From positions 1,572,001-1,636,000 of the forward strand of contig NZ_JACVAU010000001.1 of the NCBI RefSeq assembly GCF_014852005.1: a DNA stretch of 64,000 nt. Direction: 5' to 3'. Of this stretch, positions 43,369 to 51,413 are shown piece after piece (position 1 is the stretch's first letter; the number at the start of each line of letters is the position of its first letter). Under the pieces are notes generated by a model that worked only from the letters and a program-made list of their open reading frames with translations, was not told the origin of the DNA and did not search any database. Made by a program: the position numbers and the translations under genes. Origin of the DNA: Pseudoxanthomonas sp. PXM03 (GTDB lineage: Bacteria; Pseudomonadota; Gammaproteobacteria; Xanthomonadales; Xanthomonadaceae).

Positions 43369-44199
43369 ATGAACATACTCGTGACCGGCGCGACCGGAAA
43401 AGTAGGCAGCAGACTCGCCAAGCGACTGGTGCAGCACGGACACACCGTGCGTGCCCTGGTGCGCGATCCCGCCCGTGCGACCGACCTGTCGGACCACGGC
43501 ATCCATCTGATTACCGGCGACCTGATGCAGGCGGACTCGCTGCCGGCGGCGGTGCAGGGCGTGGATACCGTCGTGCACTGCGCGGCGTTCTTCCGCGGCG
43601 CCACCCCGGACGAAGCGCACGCCGTGAACAACCTCGGCACGCAACACCTGGCGCATGCCGCCCGCGAGGCCGCGGTGGGGCGATTCGTGTTCATGAGTAC
43701 CGGCCTGGTCTATGGACCCAATGGCGGTGCCCTGGCGCAGGAAGACGACGACTGCACCCCCGTGGATGCCTACCCGCAGAGCAAGCTCGCCGCCGAACGC
43801 ATGCTGCTGGTCATCGACGGCCTGGACGTGCGCATCCTGCGCCTGCCGTTCGTCTACGGCGATGGCGACCCGCATATCCAGGACGTGGTGCCGTTCATGC
43901 GCACCTTCCCGCCGACACAACGCATGTCCATCGGCCACCACGCGGACGTGGCGCAGGCCGTGGTCCGGTTGCTGGACAAGGCATCGCCCGCGTACCGCAT
44001 CTACAACGTGGTGGATGATGAAGCCCCCGATCTGGCGATGCTGTTCGCTTCGGTGGCACAGCCGCCGCCTGATGGCACCGATCCCGAACGCGCGAAAGCC
44101 TTCGCCGCCGTCATGGACGGTCGCCGTTTGCGTGAAGACCTCGGCTTCCAGCCGCTGTACCCGCGGTTGGTGGATGCCGTCGACGCCGGGCAGGCGTGA
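43369..44199 (+). CDS. NAD(P)-dependent epimerase/dehydratase-type oxidoreductase
   Basis: 276 aa extended SDR. Rossmann TGATGKVGSRLA, VDTVVHCAAFFRG, catalytic-region FMSTGLVYG and YPQSK (Tyr and Lys). Short C-terminal domain, so more like dihydroflavonol-reductase-type enzymes than sugar epimerases. Start 43369 (MNILVTGATG). Divergent from the AraC regulator. Substrate unknown. Confidence 0.88.
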   Translation: MNILVTGATGKVGSRLAKRLVQHGHTVRALVRDPARATDLSDHGIHLITGDLMQADSLPAAVQGVDTVVHCAAFFRGATPDEAHAVNNLGTQHLAHAAREAAVGRFVFMSTGLVYGPNGGALAQEDDDCTPVDAYPQSKLAAERMLLVIDGLDVRILRLPFVYGDGDPHIQDVVPFMRTFPPTQRMSIGHHADVAQAVVRLLDKASPAYRIYNVVDDEAPDLAMLFASVAQPPPDGTDPERAKAFAAVMDGRRLREDLGFQPLYPRLVDAVDAGQA

Positions 44200-44610
44200 G
44201 CATCGACCGCCCGGACGGATGACGCGATGCTGGGTTGATGCCGCCGCGTGGCCGGGGTAAGTGCAGCGCACCCAGGATCGTGGACGATGAGGCGCGTGCC
44301 GGTTGTAGTGCATGTTCGCGCTTTGCGTGCGCGGAGGGTAAAGCGCCCCTCATCCGCCTTCGGCACCTTCTCCCCGTTCCACGGGGAGAAGGGAAGGGCA
44401 AGTAGCCGCGCGTGTCTCCTTCTCCCCGCCTGCGGGGAGAAGGTGCCCGCAGGGCGGATGAGGGGCGAGCGCGGAAGGTCATCGCGCGCAATGCGAGGGC
44501 GTGCATTCTGTGCTGATTCTTCGCACGATCTGTCGGTGCAAGCGCAGTTGGGATAGCGGAGAAATGAGGCGTCGGCGAGTGCACTGCCTGCGTTCGCGTA
44601 TGTGTTCGCG
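44200..44610. other. Gene-free stretch with CTCATCC-type repeat
   Basis: No gene supported. The element at 44346-44465 is its main content; the flanking bases repeat a GCGGA(C/G)GGTAAAGCGC junction that recurs at 44611 and 47147. Confidence 0.65.
44346..44465. repeat. CTCATCC-type long inverted repeat
   Basis: CCCCTCATCCGCC ... GGCGGATGAGGGG with two internal hairpins, CTTCTCCCCGTTCCACGGGG and CTTCTCCCCGCCTGCGGGG. The clearest complete copy of the family in the window. Confidence 0.8.
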
Positions 44611-44991
44611 GACGGTAAAGCGCCCCTCATCCGCCTTCGGCACCTTCTCCCCGTTGCACGGGGAGAAGGAGGCGACGGATGCGCCTGCCCTGTGTTCCTT
44701 CAGGCGCCCGACATCCGCGCCCTGTTCCGCAGCGACAGGCAGTACGCACCGTCACCCCGATACCCAGCAGCACCGCCAGCGAACCGCCGACCACCGCCAC
44801 ATCTTTCGGCGCCGCGATCCAGAATCCCGCATAGACCAGCCCGCTGAGCGCCATCGACCAACCGGCGACGCGCTGTGCCTGCCGTGCCCGCGCACTGGGC
44901 ACGAACCGCTTCGGCATCTGGTTGCCGAACCACGCCACCATCAAGCCGTTGGTCCACATCACAATGCCGTCGACCTTCTCGCTATCGATCG
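44611..44991 (-). pseudogene. Truncated, frameshifted copy of the 47236-47616 membrane-protein gene
   Basis: Matches 47147-47528 at roughly nine bases in ten by eye, including the CTCATCC repeat at its left. On the minus strand it reads NGLMVAWFGNQMPKRF, QRVAGWSMALSGLVYAG and FWIAAPKDVAVVGGSLAVLLG, but the first 30 or so codons are missing and one base is lost near 44740 (CAGTACGCACC versus CAGTACGCCACC), which puts the last codons out of frame. Its broken end meets the promoter region of the lipoprotein gene at 45052. Confidence 0.85.
44623..44669. repeat. CTCATCC-type short element, left copy of duplication
   Basis: CCCCTCATCCGCC, then CTTCTCCCCGTTGCACGGGG hairpin. Identical to 47159-47205. 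Confidence 0.8.
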
Positions 44992-44993
44992 TG

Positions 44994-45022
44994 TTGTGGT
45001 CGACCGAATCTCGCCGTAGGAT
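44994..45022 (+). promoter_or_regulatory. Possible promoter for the lipoprotein/lysozyme-like pair
   Basis: TTGTGG and TAGGAT are 17 bases apart, 29 bases before the lipoprotein start and right at the end of the duplicated segment. Weak matches, offered as a candidate. Confidence 0.35.
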
Positions 45023-45051
45023 GGGACAACGCTCGTCGGGAGGGATTCTGG

Positions 45052-45600
45052 ATGCGTATGTGGGCGATGGTTGCGCTGTTGAGTCTTGTTGGATGTACAG
45101 GACTCGGCACGGAGCAGGCAGATATCGCGGCGGCCTCATCCGCATCGCCGATGCCGCAGGCTCCGTCCGTAACGCCACCAGGTGGCGCTTTCGCCGGTGA
45201 ATGGGAGGCGTGCGAGGGCACCACCTCGCCTGAGGAATGCGGGCGTTACCTGTTGCTGCAAAGTGGCAGCCGCATCTGCGGAACCTGGTTTTATTTCGCA
45301 ACCGGGAGAGAGTACACAGGCAGGATCATCGCGCGCGCGGACTCGTCCACGGAGGCGCGACGCACGCATGTGTGCGGTCGGCCGGGCTCCGCGACGGATA
45401 CCGAATGCGAAGAAGGGTGGCAGCGCATCGACAAGCCGCTGCGGATCTGCAATGGCAAGCTTTCCGACCTGATGCGTGCGGACGGCTCCTGCTCCGGCTA
45501 CTACCAAGCCGTGCACATGGCTAAAGACCACCGCGATGCGCTGCTGGCGGAGCCGTGGATGGAGGACTGCCTTTCCGGCATTCCCGGTGACGCCCCCTAA
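45052..45600 (+). CDS. Lipoprotein, candidate immunity protein
   Basis: 182 aa. Lipobox LLSLVGC (Cys15). Mature part: linker, then GGAFAGEWEACEGTTSPEECGRYLL, GSRICGTWFYFATGREY, HVCGRPG, CEEGWQRIDK, CNGKL, CSGYYQ, with about eight Cys that can form disulfides in the periplasm. No named family recognised. It lies 21 bases before a lysozyme-like gene. A periplasm-facing lipoprotein next to a secreted peptidoglycan hydrolase is the layout of effector/immunity pairs of xanthomonad type IV (and other type VI) killing systems, which is why I propose immunity. Confidence 0.65.
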   Translation: MRMWAMVALLSLVGCTGLGTEQADIAAASSASPMPQAPSVTPPGGAFAGEWEACEGTTSPEECGRYLLLQSGSRICGTWFYFATGREYTGRIIARADSSTEARRTHVCGRPGSATDTECEEGWQRIDKPLRICNGKLSDLMRADGSCSGYYQAVHMAKDHRDALLAEPWMEDCLSGIPGDAP

Positions 45601-45621
45601 GGACCCATAAGGAAATGGACC

Positions 45622-47112
45622 ATGACGAACCCGAATCCCCTGACGGACAACGAACTGCGGGCTGCCGCCTACTTCGCCGTCGGTGTCAGCTCGGAGGGCA
45701 GCATCGCAGGCCGTGATGTCGCCTACCGCCTGAGCTTTGCCGGCAATGTGGGTCCGGGTGGACGCATGATGCCGGTGGCCAACAGTGGTTACTCGTTCGG
45801 CACGCTGCAGATCGATCTTGGACAACATCCCGACGTGGCACGCGACCTGCTGGACAGCTATCAGACTTGGGCGCGAGCGCAGCCCGACCGGGCCACGCTC
45901 GAACTGGGGCAGAACGATTACGACACCACGTTGCAGTCGCTGCAGCGCACCGGGCGCGAGATGCGCGCGGACAACGCGGTCGATATCGACCGCCCACGCA
46001 TCAACCGTTTTCTGGCTTCCGATGCCGGGCGCACATTCGTGCACGGTCTCGATACCGAGCACGTCAATGGCGTCACCGCCACGGATGCCGTGGTGGGCAA
46101 TCGCGATTCGGCCCTGGAACGGTTGCAACGAACGGATCTGTACCGCAACAGCACCGGAGACGAGCAGGCCGAACTCGCCGGCATGATGATGAAGCTACAC
46201 AACCAGGCTGGTCGCGGGCGCTGGCCGGGCCTGCTGGCGCGGGTGGAAGCGGGCATGCTGACCTCGCCGGACGAGGTCAAGACCGCCATCGACGGCTTCC
46301 TGCCCAACCAGCGCAACGGCAATCCGGACTACCTGCAGAGCGGGGCGGACAACACGTTGCGGGGCATCGAGGTGCTGAATGCCTTGCGCGGTGCCGATCC
46401 TGACAGTCCGTTGGCGCGGGCATGGAGCAACGTGTCGGCGAATCCGCTCATCGGGCCGGTCGCCGCGCATCAGCCGAATGCCGAGAATCCCAATCTCGGC
46501 TTCGAGTACGACACGGTGCGCTCGCTGTTCCTCACGCCGGAGGCCTCGCGCCGCTTCATCACGGCGCTCGACAATGGCGGATCGCTCGCCGAAGGCAATC
46601 CCCAGCCCCAGGCCAACGGTCGCCGGCAGGCGGGCTTCTACGTGTCGGGCGATGATTTCGTGCACTGGAACCAGAATGGGCAGGGCCAGGCCTTCATCGG
46701 CGGGCAATGGCGCAGCATCGATCCGGACAGCGTGACGCGCCTGCGCAATGCCGACGGCACGACAACGTTGACGATTGACCAGAATGGGCGGCAAGAGACT
46801 TTGTTGCGTGTCGATCCCAGGACGCCGGCGTTACGGGCCGACGCGGGCACGCTGCTGGACCAGATCGGCCCCGGCGGGGATGAGCCGGGGCGCCGGGCGG
46901 AACACGTGCCTGCACCCACCTTCGAGAGTCCGTACCTCAACCGCTTGCTGGCGGCGGTAAGCGCTGGCGATGAGGCGGGCGCGGATCGCATCCTGCGGGA
47001 GTACGCACGATCACCTGAAGGGGTCGCTTTCCTGGAGCGGGGCGCGCAACCATCGGTCCCGCAGCAGGCAGAAGAGCGAGAGGTTCAACAGCCGCTCGTA
47101 AGGCAGGTTTAA
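45622..47112 (+). CDS. Lysozyme-like putative antibacterial toxin
   Basis: 496 aa, no signal peptide. The N-terminal domain has a lysozyme-superfamily layout: catalytic Glu candidate E25 in AVGVSSEGSIAGRDVAYRL, then NSGYSFGTLQIDLGQHPDVA at about 53-72 (the GLMQ-like block). A helical middle with LAGMMMKLHNQAGRGRWPGLL, and a C-terminal part with FYVSGDDFVHWNQNGQGQAF. It resembles cytoplasm-made effectors with peptidoglycan-hydrolase N-domains in Xanthomonadaceae; those usually end in an XVIPCD secretion domain, which I cannot see. The last codons (LVRQV, stop TAA) lie in a palindrome, so the C-terminus may be truncated. The lipoprotein upstream is the likely immunity gene. Confidence 0.65.
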   Translation: MTNPNPLTDNELRAAAYFAVGVSSEGSIAGRDVAYRLSFAGNVGPGGRMMPVANSGYSFGTLQIDLGQHPDVARDLLDSYQTWARAQPDRATLELGQNDYDTTLQSLQRTGREMRADNAVDIDRPRINRFLASDAGRTFVHGLDTEHVNGVTATDAVVGNRDSALERLQRTDLYRNSTGDEQAELAGMMMKLHNQAGRGRWPGLLARVEAGMLTSPDEVKTAIDGFLPNQRNGNPDYLQSGADNTLRGIEVLNALRGADPDSPLARAWSNVSANPLIGPVAAHQPNAENPNLGFEYDTVRSLFLTPEASRRFITALDNGGSLAEGNPQPQANGRRQAGFYVSGDDFVHWNQNGQGQAFIGGQWRSIDPDSVTRLRNADGTTTLTIDQNGRQETLLRVDPRTPALRADAGTLLDQIGPGGDEPGRRAEHVPAPTFESPYLNRLLAAVSAGDEAGADRILREYARSPEGVAFLERGAQPSVPQQAEEREVQQPLVRQV

Positions 47113-47122
47113 GCCTGCCTCC
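47098..47122. repeat. REP-like palindrome supplying the stop of the lysozyme-like gene
   Basis: GTA then AGGCAGG-TTTAAG-CCTGCCT (47101-47120). The TAA stop (47110-47112) lies in its loop. Confidence 0.65.
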
Positions 47123-47158
47123 AAAACATAACGTATCGCGTGCGCGGACGGTAAAGCG

Positions 47159-47205
47159 CCCCTCATCCGCCTTCGGCACCTTCTCCCCGTTGCACGGGGA
47201 GAAGG
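47159..47205. repeat. CTCATCC-type short element, right copy of duplication
   Basis: Identical to 44623-44669; left edge of the intact copy of the duplicated segment. Confidence 0.8.
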
Positions 47206-47235
47206 AGGCGACGGATGCGCCTGCCCTGTGTTCCT

Positions 47236-47616
47236 TCAGGCGCCCGACATCCGCGCCCTGTTCCGCAGCGACATGCAGTACGCCACCGTCACCGCGATGC
47301 CCAGCAGTACCGCCAGCGAACCACCGACCACCGCCACATCTTTCGGCGCCGCGATCCAGAACCCCGCATAGACCAGGCCGCTGAGCGCCATCGACCAACC
47401 GGCGACCCGTTGCGCCTGCCGTGTCCGCGCACTGGGCACGAACCGCTTGGGCATCTGGTTGCCGAACCACGCCACCATCAGGCCGATCGCCCCCATCACG
47501 ATGCGGTCGACCGTCTCGCCATCGATCACGCCCTGTCGACGGGCGAATGTCGCGGCCAGCGCCAGCACCACGATGCCGATGCCCCACGCCAGACTGGTAA
47601 GTACTTCTTTGTTCAT
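47236..47616 (-). CDS. Small membrane protein, partner of ArsR regulator
   Basis: 126 aa with about three to four membrane helices (LAWGIGIVVLALAATFA, IVMGAIGLMVAWFG, GWSMALSGLVYAGFWIA, VAVVGGSLAVLLGIAVTVAY). The GNQMPKRFVP loop between helices 2 and 3 is conserved in the broken copy at 44611-44991. Its start overlaps the ArsR stop in ATGA (47613-47616). ArsR/SdpR autorepressors are often coupled to SdpI-like membrane proteins; the topology would allow that but I see no clear SdpI motif. Function unknown. Confidence 0.75.
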   Translation of the reverse strand: MNKEVLTSLAWGIGIVVLALAATFARRQGVIDGETVDRIVMGAIGLMVAWFGNQMPKRFVPSARTRQAQRVAGWSMALSGLVYAGFWIAAPKDVAVVGGSLAVLLGIAVTVAYCMSLRNRARMSGA

Positions 47617-47909
47617 CGCGCAGACCCCTTCTTGGACTTCGGGGCGGCCTTGCCGGCACCGAAGGAGTGGACGAAGCCGAGCAGTGCGTCTTCCAGCACC
47701 GACAGTTTCAGGTGATAGATCACGGATTTGCCGACCTTTTCCGCATGCACCAGGTCGGCCTCTTTCAGCACCGCGAAATGCGCCGACATGGTCGGCTTGG
47801 ACACATCGAACTGGTCGCTCAGCTCGCCCGCGCTCATCGGCCCCTTGCGCAGCAGCTGCAGCACCTGGCGGCGGGTGGGATCGGAAAGCGCGCGGAAGAC
47901 CTGACTCAT
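47613..47909 (-). CDS. ArsR/SdpR-family transcriptional repressor
   Basis: 98 aa winged-helix protein: MSQVFRALSDPTRRQVLQLLRKGPMSAGELSDQFDVSKPTMSAHFAVLKEADLV then VGKSVIYHLKLSVLEDAL. No metal-binding Cys pair, so SdpR-like rather than an arsenic sensor. A dyad-like TAGTTAGCTAAACATCGAAATGTG region lies just upstream (about 47917-47940) and may be its operator. Coupled to the membrane protein downstream. Confidence 0.92.
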   Translation of the reverse strand: MSQVFRALSDPTRRQVLQLLRKGPMSAGELSDQFDVSKPTMSAHFAVLKEADLVHAEKVGKSVIYHLKLSVLEDALLGFVHSFGAGKAAPKSKKGSAR

Positions 47910-47979
47910 GATGCGATAGTTAGCTAAACATCGAAATGTGTCAAGCGCCGCACGTCGGCGTGGTCGTCCCGCGCCGTGC

Positions 47980-48783
47980 TTAGAGCACCGGCCACCACAT
48001 GAAGGCGATCGCGGCCACGCTGCCGGCCAGGGTAAGCAGGGCGAGCAGCGCCAGCAGACCACCCATGGCGATCTGCACCCCCGCATGGCGCGAACGTTCC
48101 GCGGCGAAGTACAGCGCCAGCACCGCCAGCGGCACCATCCAACTGCCGAAGCTGACCAGGATGAAGGGCGCGCCCGTGTAATCGATCTTGATGCCCAACG
48201 GCGTCAGCACCAGCCCGGCCAGCATGATGCCGATGCGCAGGAACCACACCCCGTTCACCAGCAGGTACGCCCGCAGCGCATGCCGCCTATGTGCGGGGAA
48301 GTCTTCCCCCCGCGCACTGCGCCAGGCCAACAGCGCGAAGACCACGATCAACAACCCGTTCAACGAGATCGACAGATTGCTGGCCGGTCCCAGTTGCGAG
48401 CCGCGCACCCAGACCAGCCAGAACCCGGTCAGCGTGACCACCAGCGCCACCGACAGGAACACCCGTCCGTTCCACCGGTGCAGCGTGGGCCAACGCCGCC
48501 GCAGCGTCGGCACCAACTGCCACGCGCCGGCGAAGGTCACCAGCCCGGCCAGCAGCGCATGCCCGACGAACTGCAGATTCCCGACGACATCCCCCGGCAC
48601 ATAGCCGGTGACATGCGGCTTGGCGTTCAGCGGCGACAGATCGCCACCGAGCACCGGCCCGCCGAAGAACAGCACGATGAAGGCCACGAAGGCCCATTGC
48701 CCGAGCGTGGCGGCGACGAACCAGGCGGTGGCCCCCAGCGAGAGCACACGGGATGGGGCGGGGAGGGAAGGCGACACAGGCAT
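47980..48783 (-). CDS. DUF2306 integral membrane protein
   Basis: 267 aa with about seven helices. Family pattern: GHALLAGLVTFAGAWQLVPTLRRRWPTLHRWNGRVFL, a DUF2306 signature with conserved His residues that resemble haem-binding di-cytochrome-b-like proteins; then RRHALRAYLLVNGVWFLRIGIML. Start ATG 48783. Divergent from the AraC gene at 48974 (190-base gap), which may regulate it. Function unknown. Confidence 0.82.
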   Translation of the reverse strand: MPVSPSLPAPSRVLSLGATAWFVAATLGQWAFVAFIVLFFGGPVLGGDLSPLNAKPHVTGYVPGDVVGNLQFVGHALLAGLVTFAGAWQLVPTLRRRWPTLHRWNGRVFLSVALVVTLTGFWLVWVRGSQLGPASNLSISLNGLLIVVFALLAWRSARGEDFPAHRRHALRAYLLVNGVWFLRIGIMLAGLVLTPLGIKIDYTGAPFILVSFGSWMVPLAVLALYFAAERSRHAGVQIAMGGLLALLALLTLAGSVAAIAFMWWPVL

Positions 48784-48973
48784 GACAACGGCTCCAGGGA
48801 AGGGAGCCGCACGATGCGGGGCGCCTGCCTGAGGCGTCTCGCCGGATCGGAAATCGGCCAGCCGGATCGTGCGTGCGGATTCGGCGCGTTGCTTGGCGGC
48901 AGCCATGACCGATGGCGCTTGGCGCTGGACGCCCGCGGCCGCACCCTGTGGCGGACCCCACGAGGACACCGCC

Positions 48974-50044
48974 ATGCCGACCTGGCCGACCATCACCACG
49001 GGCGTCGCCGTCACGGTGGCGGTGGCCTCATTGCTGGTACTGCTGTGGCAACGCCCCAAGCGCGATGCCGAGGTGATCTTCGCCGTGGTCAGCGGCTCGA
49101 TGGCGCTCTCGCTGATGGCGCCGTGGATGGACGGCGCGCCCACCTGGATGCGCTGGGCCGTGGCGATCGGCGGCAGCGCCACCTGCAACGGCTTCTGGCT
49201 GGTGTCGCGGGCGCTGTTCCGCGGCGAAGGCGGCGTGCGCCGCGTGCATGTTCTGGTCGCCGCCGGCGTGGCGCTGCTGATTGCCGCGTACCGGGGCGCC
49301 ACGCTGGGCGGTCAGGGCACGGCGTCACCCTGGGCGTTCGGACTGGGCAGCCTGCTGACGCTGGCCAGTTCCACCCTGCTGGTGCTGACCTTCCTGGAAG
49401 CATTGCGCGACGGTGGGGCGTCGTTGCCGCGTGCCGAACGCCGGCTGCGGCTGGCCTTCATGCTGGTGTTCGCTGCGTGCGTGCTGACCACCACGCTGAT
49501 GGGCGCGCTGGCCGCCACCTGGCCGTGGCTGGCGGAGGTGCGGGCTGGGGTGATCCCGCTGTGTGCGGTGGCGATGATCCTGTTCACCCACGGCGCGCTG
49601 TGGCGCCGCCGCCACGTGCCATGGCCGGTTACCGGGGCGCCGCCGGCCCTGCGTGCGCCGGCCGGTCCGCCGGGCGCGGAAGAAATCCGCCTGCTGCGCG
49701 CATTGCAGCACCAGCTGGACGTGGTGCAGGTCTACCGCGAGCCGGAGCTGAAGGTGATCGGTCTGGCGCACCGGCTGGGCACGGCCGAACACAAGCTGAG
49801 CCGGTTGATCACCCAGGCGCTGGGCGAGAAGAATTTCAACCAGATGATCAACCGCCACCGCATCGCCTATGCCTGCGGCCGGCTGGAGGATGCGGGAGAC
49901 GATGCCACCATCCTCGACATCAGCGGCGATGCCGGCTTCGCCTCGCTGGGTCCGTTCAATCGCGCGTTCAAGATCGCGACGGGCTGCACGCCGACGGCCT
50001 ACCGCGCGGCGCACCGCGCGCGCGCCGGGTTGGAGTTTTCATAG
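48974..50044 (+). CDS. Membrane-anchored AraC-family regulator
   Basis: 356 aa. N-terminal half is hydrophobic with about six to seven helices (residues 5-215), then a linker and a C-terminal AraC HTH domain (ELKVIGLAHRLGTAEHKLSRLITQALGEKNFNQMINRHRIAYA; ILDISGDAGFASLGPFNRAFKIATGCTPTAYRAA). This 7TM-AraC design suggests a one-component membrane sensor. ATG 48974 chosen since it starts the first helix. Divergent from the DUF2306 gene. Confidence 0.87.
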   Translation: MPTWPTITTGVAVTVAVASLLVLLWQRPKRDAEVIFAVVSGSMALSLMAPWMDGAPTWMRWAVAIGGSATCNGFWLVSRALFRGEGGVRRVHVLVAAGVALLIAAYRGATLGGQGTASPWAFGLGSLLTLASSTLLVLTFLEALRDGGASLPRAERRLRLAFMLVFAACVLTTTLMGALAATWPWLAEVRAGVIPLCAVAMILFTHGALWRRRHVPWPVTGAPPALRAPAGPPGAEEIRLLRALQHQLDVVQVYREPELKVIGLAHRLGTAEHKLSRLITQALGEKNFNQMINRHRIAYACGRLEDAGDDATILDISGDAGFASLGPFNRAFKIATGCTPTAYRAAHRARAGLEFS

Positions 50045-50166
50045 ACGGGACGCGGGCTGCGCCGGCTCGGCAAACGCGGCGAAGGATGCCGACGCTTCGT
50101 TTCGAAGAAGGCGTCGTCTGCGTGTCCGTGGCACCCTACGCACATCCCTTTGATGCGAGACGACGC

Positions 50167-51006
50167 ATGCTGCGCACGCTGGCCCTGTCCTTCTGCCTGT
50201 TCACCACCACCGCCATCGCCGCCGAACCCGTGTTCGACGTGCACGTCCATCTGCGCGACGGCGAAACCTCGCTGCGTGACTACCGCGAAACAGTCCGCGC
50301 CGCCGGCCTGGAACTCTCCGGCATCGGCGTGATGTGGTTCGGCGGCCCGCACCAGGCCCGGCAGGGCGACCTGGCGAAGATCCGCGCCGGCAACGACCGC
50401 GTGATCGCGCTGGCGGCCGCGCGTGCCGACGTGCTGCCCATCGCCACCGTCCACCCGTACGACGGCGACGCGGCCCTGGCCGAACTGGCCCGCGTCGCTG
50501 CCGCCGGCGTGAAGGTGCTGAAGATCCACGCCCACACCCAGGGCTTCGACGTCGCCGACCCGCGCGTGGAAACCCTCGTGCGCAAGGCCGGCGAACTCGG
50601 CATCGCCGTGCTGATGGACAACGCCAACATCCTGCCCGGTGACAGCGAAAAACTGTTCAACCTGGTGGTGCGCGTGCCGAAGACGAAGTTCATCCTGGCC
50701 CACATCGGCGGCTTGAACTTCCGCTTCTGGAACATCCTCGCCCTCGCGCGCACCGCCGACGGCTTCGGCTTCGAGAACCTCTACTTCGACATCTCCGCCA
50801 CCGTGCTGGTGGTGGCCGACTCCCCGGTGGAAGAAGAATTCCTCTGGACCTTGCACAACGTGGGCATGGACCACGTGCTGCTGGGCTCGGACTACCCGCA
50901 GATCAGCCTCGACGCCACAGTGAAGGCGCTGGACCGCCTGGATCTGAGCGACGAAGAGAAAGCGAAGATCCGCAGCGGCAACGCGATGAAGCTGTTCGGT
51001 CGCTGA
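50167..51006 (+). CDS. Secreted amidohydrolase (TIM-barrel metal-dependent hydrolase)
   Basis: 279 aa with a signal peptide (MLRTLALSFCLFTTTAIAAE). Metal site VFDVHVHLRDG (HxH on strand 1), VKVLKIHAHTQGF, ILAHIGGLNFRF (His), and LGSDYPQ (final Asp), the amidohydrolase-related/amidohydro_2 pattern. Periplasmic. Substrate unknown. ATG 50167 begins the signal. Confidence 0.87.
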   Translation: MLRTLALSFCLFTTTAIAAEPVFDVHVHLRDGETSLRDYRETVRAAGLELSGIGVMWFGGPHQARQGDLAKIRAGNDRVIALAAARADVLPIATVHPYDGDAALAELARVAAAGVKVLKIHAHTQGFDVADPRVETLVRKAGELGIAVLMDNANILPGDSEKLFNLVVRVPKTKFILAHIGGLNFRFWNILALARTADGFGFENLYFDISATVLVVADSPVEEEFLWTLHNVGMDHVLLGSDYPQISLDATVKALDRLDLSDEEKAKIRSGNAMKLFGR

Positions 51007-51017
51007 CGCCGGGTGGA

Positions 51018-51040
51018 CGTAGGGCGGGCTCAAGCCCGCC
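51018..51040. repeat. REP palindrome after amidohydrolase
   Basis: CGTAGGGCGGGCTCAAGCC then CGCC; inverted relative to 51128-51152. Confidence 0.8.
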
Positions 51041-51127
51041 GTGTGGATGCCTCCGCCGCAGGGCTGCTCGGCGGAACATCGCGTCGGTGTTCGTCGATGT
51101 GGCAACGCGATCTCGCACGGTCCGCAA

Positions 51128-51152
51128 TGACGGGCTGGAGCCCGCCCTACGA
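51128..51152. repeat. REP palindrome supplying the stop of gene 51147-51413
   Basis: GACGGGCTGGAGCCCGCCC then TACGA. Read on the minus strand its CGTAG contains the TAG stop of the convergent gene. It forms a BIME with 51018-51040. Confidence 0.8.
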
Positions 51153-51413
51153 TGGGCTTCCGTCGTCGCGCACCCGCTCCACGCGCTGGCGGTAAGCCTG
51201 CACGTTGTCGCCGTTGATGCGGGTGCGCTGGGTGCCCTTGACCTCGTCGACCTTGCGGTCCACGCCGGTCACCGGCTTGGCCACGATCTCCGTCTCGCGC
51301 TCGAAGGCGTGCGACTTGTCGGTATTGCGGTAATACCGGTACAGCGCCCAGTACAGGGCGCTGGCGCCCGCCGGACCCAGTGCAAGCAGCCATAGACCGC
51401 TGTCGTCGCTCAT
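51147..51413 (-). CDS. Small membrane-anchored protein of the SPFH operon
   Basis: 88 aa. One N-terminal helix (LWLLALGPAGASALYWALYRYY) then a charged tail (ERETEIVAKPVTGVDRKVDEVKGTQRTRING). No family recognised. Its start overlaps the zinc-ribbon gene's stop by ATGA (51410-51413). The stop is given by a REP. Confidence 0.72.
   Translation of the reverse strand: MSDDSGLWLLALGPAGASALYWALYRYYRNTDKSHAFERETEIVAKPVTGVDRKVDEVKGTQRTRINGDNVQAYRQRVERVRDDGSPS

Noticed and set aside
47938..51006. 1022-codon plus-strand frame covering three genes
   Set aside because: Only its last 280 codons (50167-51006) are a real gene, which has its own signal peptide and start; the rest overlaps DUF2306 and AraC genes in other frames.
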